Positions 1 to 5,591 of a DNA stretch of 7,734 nt are shown in pieces. This stretch comes from JBBIII01 sp037446575 (lineage in GTDB: Bacteria; Bacteroidota; Ignavibacteria; UBA10030). The DNA is taken from NCBI GenBank assembly GCA_037446575.1, contig JBBIII010000096.1, forward strand, positions 1-7,734, written 5' to 3'. Position numbers and translations under genes: made by a program. The stretch's first letter is position 1. Each line of letters begins with the position of its first letter. The notes beneath the pieces are model-generated. The model saw nothing but the letters and a program-made list of their open reading frames with translations, was not told where the DNA came from and ran no database searches.

Positions 1-1
1 A

Positions 2-31
2 CTCGGAATAGGAATTTCCACTCAACAATAA
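2..31 (+). CDS. Possible 3' end of an upstream gene (about 9 codons)
   Basis: An open frame runs in from the left edge and ends at TAA 29-31, reading LGIGISTQQ. A second frame from base 1 stays open to TAA 34-36 (TRNRNFHSTIK), so the true frame cannot be fixed. That a plus-strand gene ends here is inferred mainly from the strong plus-oriented terminator about 40 bases downstream. The product cannot be recognised from so few residues. Confidence 0.25.
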   Translation, partial: LGIGISTQQ

Positions 32-71
32 AGTAAATGTGAATATTCAGTATTTTTTTCGTATCTTTTTT

Positions 72-107
72 ATGCCTCAGTAAGCAAGTCGAGACTGAGG
101 CATTTTT
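72..107 (+). terminator. Rho-independent terminator of the gene upstream of the window
   Basis: A perfect 10-bp inverted repeat, ATGCCTCAGT (72-81) and ACTGAGGCAT (94-103), encloses a 12-base loop and is followed directly by a T-run (103-107, then ATTT). Read on the minus strand the stem is followed by A residues, so the terminator works only in the plus direction. It separates the upstream unit from typA, which implies that typA starts transcription between about 108 and 165 or relies on read-through. Confidence 0.85.
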
Positions 108-118
108 ATTTACTAAAA

Positions 119-161
119 AGACTCTCAATCAATTCAAGTTATCAATTTAAATTGCGAGTCT
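119..161 (+). promoter_or_regulatory. Hairpin in the typA 5' leader
   Basis: AGACTCTCAAT (119-129) pairs with ATTGCGAGTCT (151-161), giving an 11-bp stem with a single mismatch. The intervening 21 bases can form an alternative inner stem (130-140 with 144-154, 3-base loop, one mismatch and one G-U pair). The structure ends 4 bases before the Shine-Dalgarno sequence and has no T-run after it, so it is not a terminator. A role in controlling typA translation is inference; it could also be chance pairing in AT-rich DNA. Confidence 0.4.
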
Positions 162-165
162 CATT

Positions 166-170
166 AAGGA
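166..170 (+). promoter_or_regulatory. Ribosome binding site of typA
   Basis: AAGGA lies 6 bases before the ATG at 177 and supports that start. The N-terminus it gives (MQEVKNIRNIAIIAHVDHGKT) is the usual TypA beginning, with the P-loop at residue 14. Confidence 0.75.
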
Positions 171-176
171 TTATAA

Positions 177-2027
177 ATGCAAGAAGTAAAAAATATACGA
201 AACATAGCGATTATAGCTCACGTCGATCACGGTAAAACCACACTTGTTGATCATATGTTGAGGCAAACCGGCACGTTTAGAGCAAATCAGGATATGGGAA
301 CGCGAGTTATGGATTCTAATGATCTTGAGCGAGAACGCGGAATTACAATTTTAGCTAAGAATACTGCCGTATTGTACAATGACAAAAAATCTGACGAGAC
401 ATTTAAAATTAATATAGTAGATACTCCGGGACACTCCGACTTCTCCGGTGAAGTTGAACGAACTCTTAAAATGGTAGATGGCGTTTTGTTACTGGTCGAT
501 GCCGCTGAAGGACCTTTGCCAGGGACAAAATTTGTTCTGAAAAAATCTCTTGATCTCAATCTACTGCCAATAGTTGTAATTAATAAAATCGACCGGAAAG
601 ATGCCCGCGCACATCAAGTCCTTGATGAAGTGTTCGAGTTGTTTCTTTCGCTTGGCGCACACGACCAGCAACTTGATTTCCCGACAATTTATTGCATAGC
701 AAAACAGGGAATAGCAAAAAAAGAGCTTGAAGATGAAAACACAAATTTAGAACCTTTATTTGAAGCAATAATAAATAAAGTCCCTTCACCAACAGGAGAT
801 GTCGGTGCGCCATTTCAAATGCTGGTTACAACAATAGATTACAACGATTATTTAGGTCGATTGGGAATTGGCAGAGTTTCTCGCGGTAAAATACAGCTTG
901 GCTCTCCTATGAAAATTGTCCATAGAGATGGCTCTATCGAAGATGCAAAAGTAACAAAAATTTATACATTCCAAGGATTAAAACGTTTTGAAGTTAACGA
1001 GGCAGGCACTGGAGATATAATCGCCTTAGCAGGAATGGAAGATGTTGATATTGGCGAAACAATAGCAGATGCTTCGGATCCGACTCCGTTACCTTTTGTA
1101 GCAATTGAAGAACCGACTCTATCTATGAATTTCATCGTCAACAATTCTCCTTTTGCGGGATTAGAAGGAAAATATGTAACAACCCGGCACCTTGGCGAAA
1201 GATTAGCGCGTGAGCTTCGCTCGAATGTAAGTCTTCGTGTAGAATTAACAGATTCACCGGATATCTTCAAAGTCAGCGGACGCGGTGAATTACATCTCGG
1301 AATTTTGATCGAGACAATGAGACGCGAAGGTTTTGAATTTCAGGTCTCACGTCCAGAAGTAATTCTGAAAAGAATTGATGATGTTGTTTGTGAACCGATA
1401 GAGCATGTAATTATTGATGTCCCTGATGAATTTGTAGGTGTGGTGATAGAAAATTTAGGCAAACGCAAAGGAGAGATGCGCCATATGCTTCAAAACCAGG
1501 GCAATGCCCGTTTGGAATTTCTTGTGCCTGCGCGCGGACTGATCGGATTCCGCTCTGAATTCATGACACAAACCAAGGGAACCGGAATATTGCACCACAA
1601 TTTTCACGGCTACGAACCATATAAAGGTGAGCTTTCTTATAGAACGCGTGGCTCTTTAATAGTTTTAGAAGACGGGGTTTCTGTCGCTTATGGCATGTGG
1701 AAATTACAGGAACGATCTACGTTTTTTATAGAGCCGGGAATAAAAGTTTATGCCGGAATGGTTGTTGGAGAAAATTCACGCGAGTTCGATATGGTTGTGA
1801 ATGTTTGCAAAACAAAACAGCTTACAAATATGCGCGCTTCTGGTTCAGATGAAGCTGTGCGCCTTGAACCTCCGCGAATTTTAACCCTCGAACAGGCAAT
1901 TGAATGGATCGGAGATGATGAATATGTTGAAGTTACACCTAAGTCTATTCGTCTACGCAAAAAGTATTTAGATCACAATGAACGCAATCGCATGTCCAAA
2001 ATAAAAATAGAAGTAGCTGAAGATTGA
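177..2027 (+). CDS. typA: Ribosome-associated translational GTPase TypA/BipA
   Basis: TypA (BipA) is a ribosome-binding GTPase of the EF-G/LepA family, linked in other bacteria to 50S subunit assembly, growth at low temperature and stress responses. At 616 residues the protein is full length for the family. Visible G motifs are AHVDHGKT (14-21), RGIT with the switch I region (54-57), DTPGH (82-86) and NKID (136-139). The G5 position reads YCIAKQG (172-178), without the usual Ser-Ala. Domain II follows at about 203-297, an EF-G-III-like domain at about 308-388, an EF-G-V-like domain at about 395-478, and the TypA-specific C-terminal domain to the end. RGLIGFR and KGTGI in that last part distinguish TypA from LepA and EF-G. 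The gene stands alone between a terminator upstream and an 95-base spacer downstream. Identification is secure. Confidence 0.97.
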   Translation: MQEVKNIRNIAIIAHVDHGKTTLVDHMLRQTGTFRANQDMGTRVMDSNDLERERGITILAKNTAVLYNDKKSDETFKINIVDTPGHSDFSGEVERTLKMVDGVLLLVDAAEGPLPGTKFVLKKSLDLNLLPIVVINKIDRKDARAHQVLDEVFELFLSLGAHDQQLDFPTIYCIAKQGIAKKELEDENTNLEPLFEAIINKVPSPTGDVGAPFQMLVTTIDYNDYLGRLGIGRVSRGKIQLGSPMKIVHRDGSIEDAKVTKIYTFQGLKRFEVNEAGTGDIIALAGMEDVDIGETIADASDPTPLPFVAIEEPTLSMNFIVNNSPFAGLEGKYVTTRHLGERLARELRSNVSLRVELTDSPDIFKVSGRGELHLGILIETMRREGFEFQVSRPEVILKRIDDVVCEPIEHVIIDVPDEFVGVVIENLGKRKGEMRHMLQNQGNARLEFLVPARGLIGFRSEFMTQTKGTGILHHNFHGYEPYKGELSYRTRGSLIVLEDGVSVAYGMWKLQERSTFFIEPGIKVYAGMVVGENSREFDMVVNVCKTKQLTNMRASGSDEAVRLEPPRILTLEQAIEWIGDDEYVEVTPKSIRLRKKYLDHNERNRMSKIKIEVAED

Positions 2028-2051
2028 TTTCAAGTTGGATGAATGAGATTA

Positions 2052-2059
2052 TAGATTTG
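2052..2059 (+). promoter_or_regulatory. Possible -7 promoter element for the aminotransferase gene
   Basis: TAGATTTG matches the Bacteroidota -7 consensus TAnnTTTG and lies 63 bases before the ATG at 2123. No TTG/TTTG is found at the expected spacing of about 19-21 bases upstream; the TTGs at 2024-2026 and 2035-2037 are 25 and 14 bases away. This is therefore only half a promoter match. If real, the leader would contain the heptad repeat that follows. Confidence 0.3.
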
Positions 2060-2074
2060 TTTCTGCTATTAACA

Positions 2075-2116
2075 TCTGTTTTCTAACAACTGTATTCTTA
2101 ATTCTGTATTCTAAAT
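2075..2116 (+). repeat. Intergenic heptad (7-bp period) repeat array 1
   Basis: Six consecutive 7-base units can be read: TCTGTTT, TCTAACA, ACTGTAT, TCTTAAT, TCTGTAT, TCTAAAT. Every unit begins with T/A-C-T, and alternate units carry CTG, which gives a stronger 14-base super-period. The array fills the spacer before the aminotransferase gene and ends 6 bases before its ATG. Its period and unit resemble the array at 7445-7479. Similar-length heptameric repeats (STRR) are known between genes in cyanobacteria; the function here is unknown. Confidence 0.6.
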
Positions 2117-2122
2117 TTTAAA

Positions 2123-3292
2123 ATGTTTTCAAAACGCACAGAATGGAATTTCACTCTCAATCCGCTTTCTAAATTAATTTCTGAAAAGCGTAATAACGGA
2201 AATATAATCACTGACCTTACCATTTCTAATCCTACCTTGTGCGGTTTCAATTATCCGACAAATGAAATCCTCTCTGCATTAACCGACAAGTCAAGTATGA
2301 TTTACAAACCGGAACCGCGAGGTTGTTTAACTGCGCGTGAAGCTATTGTGAATTATTATGAAAATTTAGGATTAAAAATTTCTTCAGAAAATATTGTGCT
2401 TGCCTCAAGCTCAAGCGAAGCATATTCATTCCTTTTTAAACTTCTTTGTGATACAACTAACGAAGTGATTGTGCCAACTCCAAGCTATCCGTTATTCGAT
2501 TATTTATGTCAAATTAACGATGTTAAATTGAAGTCGTATCAACTAAAATATGATGGCGAATGGCATATCGACTTCAAAACGCTCGAAAAAGCTTTTTCAA
2601 AAATGACGAAAGCAATAATACTAGTACATCCAAATAATCCAACCGGTTCTTTCATTAAACAGAATGAATATCATGAAATTTGTTCTATTGCAAAAGAATA
2701 TAATTGTTCAATTATTGTTGATGAAGTGTTTAGTCAGTATGTGTTTTCTAACGATGAACGGCGAGCAAAAATTTTTAATTTTCAATCAACAATTCCTGTC
2801 TATTCTTTAAACGGGATATCAAAACTATTAGGGTTGCCTCAATTTAAGCTCTCATGGATTATTATTCACGCCGAAAATAAAACGCGAAATGAAATATTAA
2901 ATCGTTTAGATATTATTTCAGATACATACTTATCTGTCAATACACTTATTCAGATAGCTTTGCCTAAAATTCTCTCCTCCTCTTCATTTATTAGGCGACA
3001 GATATTGAATCGTGTTCTAACTAATTATCGATTTTTACAAAACATCTCATCTAATTCGAGCGTTTCTTTATATAACGCAGAAGGGGGATGGTATGCAATA
3101 TTACAACTTCCGCAAAAATTAAGTGACGAAGATTGGGCAATGGAAATTCTTTCTTGTTTGGATATTCTTACCCACCCCGGCTATTTATTTAATATTAATC
3201 AGAAATCATGTCTTGTAGTCAGCTTGCTACTTGAATGCGAAGAATTCAAAGATGCAACACAACGTTTAATAAATTTTATAGATCTTAAATAA
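2123..3292 (+). CDS. PLP-dependent class I/II aminotransferase, atypical subfamily
   Basis: This is a fold-type I PLP enzyme, 389 residues, a normal length for the family. The aminotransferase landmarks are present: SSSSEAYSFL (96-105) at the cofactor phosphate loop, NNPTG (171-175), VDEVF (199-203) with Asp200 for the pyridine nitrogen, and the Schiff-base Lys234 in NGISKLLGLPQFKLSW (230-245). Three usual residues differ: Phe203 replaces the Tyr that contacts the PLP hydroxyl, Lys242 sits where Arg often binds the phosphate, and the C-terminal segment CLVVSLLL (363-370) lacks the Arg that normally binds the substrate carboxylate. From memory these traits, and the N-terminus F-S-x-R-T-x-W, mark a poorly characterised aminotransferase subfamily rather than a decayed gene. 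The substrate cannot be predicted. No Shine-Dalgarno sequence precedes the ATG (TCTAAATTTTAAAATG), yet the N-terminus fits the family, so the start is probably right. Confidence 0.85.
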   Translation: MFSKRTEWNFTLNPLSKLISEKRNNGNIITDLTISNPTLCGFNYPTNEILSALTDKSSMIYKPEPRGCLTAREAIVNYYENLGLKISSENIVLASSSSEAYSFLFKLLCDTTNEVIVPTPSYPLFDYLCQINDVKLKSYQLKYDGEWHIDFKTLEKAFSKMTKAIILVHPNNPTGSFIKQNEYHEICSIAKEYNCSIIVDEVFSQYVFSNDERRAKIFNFQSTIPVYSLNGISKLLGLPQFKLSWIIIHAENKTRNEILNRLDIISDTYLSVNTLIQIALPKILSSSSFIRRQILNRVLTNYRFLQNISSNSSVSLYNAEGGWYAILQLPQKLSDEDWAMEILSCLDILTHPGYLFNINQKSCLVVSLLLECEEFKDATQRLINFIDLK

Positions 3293-3347
3293 TTCAACAA
3301 ATACTTATATTTCATTACAATAAATGCAAATATATATCTACTTAGAG

Positions 3348-3378
3348 TTGAATATTTTAATAATTTAATCTACTTTTG
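3348..3378 (+). promoter_or_regulatory. Bacteroidota-type promoter for the receiver-domain gene
   Basis: TACTTTTG (3371-3378) is an exact match to the -7 consensus TAnnTTTG, with TTG (3348-3350) placed 20 bases upstream as a -33 element, the spacing known for Bacteroides-type sigma factor promoters. Transcription would start near 3383-3387, giving a leader of about 20 bases that consists of little more than the Shine-Dalgarno sequence. This implies the receiver-domain gene is transcribed separately from the aminotransferase gene. Confidence 0.6.
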
Positions 3379-3391
3379 CATACACTTAATT

Positions 3392-3397
3392 AAGGAG
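3392..3397 (+). promoter_or_regulatory. Strong ribosome binding site of the receiver-domain gene
   Basis: AAGGAG lies 8 bases before the ATG at 3406. It is the best Shine-Dalgarno match in the window and contrasts with the preceding gene, which has none. It fixes the start of the 464-residue protein. Confidence 0.8.
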
Positions 3398-3405
3398 AGC
3401 GAAAT

Positions 3406-4800
3406 ATGGTTTCAACATTAAAACCGGATGAAAAAAATGCTCGCGTATCCGCTTTATTACGTCAAGTGGATGATGATGTAAAACATCAAAGACTTGAGAA
3501 AGCATTAGAAAAAATACGAAAAGTCTATGAGTACGATATTAAAAACGTATATGCGCGCGCTTATGAAGAACGCATTCTCATTATGATGATGGAAAAGGAA
3601 AAGGACGCCGCTGTAGAAGAGGCAAAGAAAAAAGCTGAAGAACAAATAGACCAAGAAGTAAAACGCCGGCTGAAAGAATTTTATAAGCAACAAGAAATTG
3701 AGACTCAAAAAAAGAAACAAGAAGAAAAGCAAGAACAAGCGTTAGAAAGTCGCGCAAGGCAGGCATCCGTTGTTGAAGTAAAAGAGGTGGCAAATAAAGA
3801 TATTAGCGCAATCGAAAAAGATACAGCTCGTAGAATAGAAGAACTTGAAAAGAGATTATTAGCACAAATACAACAAGTTACACCTCCTACCATGGTAGCT
3901 GGACAAGAGCAACTAAGGGCAGAATATGAAACCAAGCTTGAGCAATATAAAATTAAATTTCAGGAAATGGAGGCTGAACGTAAAAAAATTCAGGATGAGG
4001 CATTTTTAAAATTCAAAGATGAACAGAAACGGTTGCAAGACGAATTAATTCATCGGATGGAAGAAGAACGCAATGTAATAATTGAGCGTGAACAACAAAA
4101 AGCGCATCAAAGGGAACTTGAAGCATATCAAACGATGATGAAATTGATGATGGAAATTGCCGCTCCAGCAGAATTACAAACTTCTTTGATGCAATCGCTA
4201 AAAATATCTTTTTCCATTAGCGATGGCGAACATATGGAAGCAGAACGTTCAGTTCAGGTTGGCTCGTACGTTGAAGCGCTCCGAGCTTTATGGAAAACCG
4301 GCAAGCCAAGCGATGAAGATAATATTCATTTAAAGAATCTACGTCAATTCTTCAAGATATCGGAAAACGAACATATTTCTCTAACAAAACGTGTTAAAAA
4401 AGAATTGGGACTGCCAGATGATACTGCAGTAATATATGTAATTGATGATGATCCGTCGATACGCAAATATGTAGAACATATATTAAGAAAAACTTATGTT
4501 AATGTTATTACTGCCACTACCGCAGAAACCGCATTACCCGAAATTCAAAAAACACCTCCAGACCTTATCATTAGCGATGTGAATCTGGGCGTAGGGGTTA
4601 TAAGCGGATTTACTTTTTACGAAAAAATTATTGCCGGAACTTATGGTGAAAAATTAAAATCTGTGGCTTTTGTATTAATGAGCGCATTAGAAGATGAATT
4701 TTTTGTAAGGACGGCAAAACAACTTGGTGTTAAGGCGTATTTGCCAAAGCCACTGACAAGAGAATCGATAGAATCTACGGTGAAAAACGCATTGGGATAA
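3406..4800 (+). CDS. Coiled-coil protein with C-terminal response-regulator receiver domain
   Basis: The 464-residue protein has no signal peptide or membrane segment and should be cytoplasmic. Residues about 10-60 form amphipathic helices resembling a TPR-like hairpin. Residues about 60-245 are a highly charged Lys/Glu/Gln-rich region expected to form long coiled coils, broken near 157-165 by a Pro/Gly stretch. Residues 265-330 hold two copies of an F-x-I-S-x-x-E-H motif (269-276 and 316-323). Residues 342-463 are a receiver (REC) domain: acidic cluster Asp347-349, phosphoacceptor Asp391, Ser426 and Lys448 in LPKPL. The phosphorylation site is complete, so a histidine kinase partner is expected, but none is encoded here. 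A receiver at the C-terminus with no DNA-binding or enzymatic output is unusual and suggests phosphorylation-controlled scaffolding or localisation. That role is inference; I do not recognise a named gene. Confidence 0.88.
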   Translation: MVSTLKPDEKNARVSALLRQVDDDVKHQRLEKALEKIRKVYEYDIKNVYARAYEERILIMMMEKEKDAAVEEAKKKAEEQIDQEVKRRLKEFYKQQEIETQKKKQEEKQEQALESRARQASVVEVKEVANKDISAIEKDTARRIEELEKRLLAQIQQVTPPTMVAGQEQLRAEYETKLEQYKIKFQEMEAERKKIQDEAFLKFKDEQKRLQDELIHRMEEERNVIIEREQQKAHQRELEAYQTMMKLMMEIAAPAELQTSLMQSLKISFSISDGEHMEAERSVQVGSYVEALRALWKTGKPSDEDNIHLKNLRQFFKISENEHISLTKRVKKELGLPDDTAVIYVIDDDPSIRKYVEHILRKTYVNVITATTAETALPEIQKTPPDLIISDVNLGVGVISGFTFYEKIIAGTYGEKLKSVAFVLMSALEDEFFVRTAKQLGVKAYLPKPLTRESIESTVKNALG

Positions 4801-4823
4801 AAATAGCTCTATGCGATTAAGTT

Positions 4824-5591
4824 TTATATTTGTTCGCATTGTTCTGATTGAATCCAACCGATTTTTCCATCGGCAAGAATTATTTTCACCCAATCCTCTA
4901 CGGTGTCTATTATCTTTACTTTCAATCCCTCATGAATTACAAAAGCATCTATGCTTTTTACATCCGGCGATGATTTAGATGTAACTATTTGAGCGGTTAT
5001 AATTGCTTTATCTTTTGACGTTTCTTGAAATGATTGTATGCCTAACATAATTGCAGAAAGTATAATAGAAACAAATGAAATTATCATTACTATACGTATT
5101 ATACGCAATGCATGCAATCTACGGATTAGATATATTGAAGCAAGCGAACCAAAAAATAGTATCCAGCTTATTATAAAAATTAATTTTGTTGTTTCTAGAT
5201 TCAAAAATGTTCCGACTGCTCGAAGCCATTGAACTAAAAACATATCTGGCACCGGTTCAATTCGGTCTATTGTTCTCAAGTAAGCAAGCTTTAAGTTGTG
5301 CTTAATATCTGCATCTCCAGGACGCAATAACACCGCCCGTTCGTACGAAAGAATAGCGCGCGCAAGTTGTCCATTTCTGTAATAGGCATTGCCAAGATTA
5401 AAGTAAATTTCTACGCTTACTATGTTATTTTTTATTATGCTTTCGTATTCCTTGATAGCTTCATTATATTTACCAGCTCGATACAAATCATTTGCGCGAT
5501 TAAATACATCTTCAGGCGTCTGAGGATAACAATAAGCTCCAGCAAAAACAATCAGTAAAAATGTAATTAAGAAATATTTTTTACCAATCAT
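4824..5591 (-). CDS. batE: BatE-like TPR and SH3-domain membrane protein
   Basis: The 255-residue protein starts with a signal peptide or N-terminal anchor (1-24, hydrophobic core FLITFLLIVFAGAY). Next come at least two tetratricopeptide repeats (about 27-60 and 61-94, with FNRANDLYRAGKYNEAIKEY and YFNLGNAYYRNGQLARAILSYERA), a third helix pair to about 108, two membrane segments (about 136-156 and 163-185), and a C-terminal bacterial SH3-like domain (about 193-252, with VEDWVKIILADGKIGWI). This order, directly after batD, matches BatE of Bacteroidota-type Bat operons, which were associated with aerotolerance in Bacteroides; their biochemical role remains unclear. TPR and SH3 parts are probably periplasmic. 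The start ATG overlaps the batD stop in ATGA, so translational coupling is likely; upstream there is only weak GAAG. Its end faces the receiver gene with 23 bases between. Confidence 0.85.
   Translation of the reverse strand: MIGKKYFLITFLLIVFAGAYCYPQTPEDVFNRANDLYRAGKYNEAIKEYESIIKNNIVSVEIYFNLGNAYYRNGQLARAILSYERAVLLRPGDADIKHNLKLAYLRTIDRIEPVPDMFLVQWLRAVGTFLNLETTKLIFIISWILFFGSLASIYLIRRLHALRIIRIVMIISFVSIILSAIMLGIQSFQETSKDKAIITAQIVTSKSSPDVKSIDAFVIHEGLKVKIIDTVEDWVKIILADGKIGWIQSEQCEQI

Noticed and set aside
3325..3380. TGCAAA (3325-3330) and TTTGCA (3375-3380) flank the receiver-gene promoter as an inverted repeat, perhaps an operator pair.
   Set aside because: Only 6 bp, 44 bases apart, in very AT-rich sequence; chance is a sufficient explanation.
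3505..3935. Minus-strand open frames rich in Phe, Leu and Ser, resembling membrane proteins, opposite the coiled-coil gene.
   Set aside because: Lys/Glu codons (AAA, GAA) read in reverse give Phe/Leu/Ser codons, so a coiled-coil gene always casts such hydrophobic shadows.
4811..4839. ATGCGA (4811-4816) and TCGCAT (4834-4839) could form a small hairpin between the convergent genes, a possible bidirectional terminator.
   Set aside because: The stem is only 6 bp with a 17-base loop. No T-run follows in the plus direction, and only a short, displaced one follows in the minus direction. It also overlaps the end of batE.
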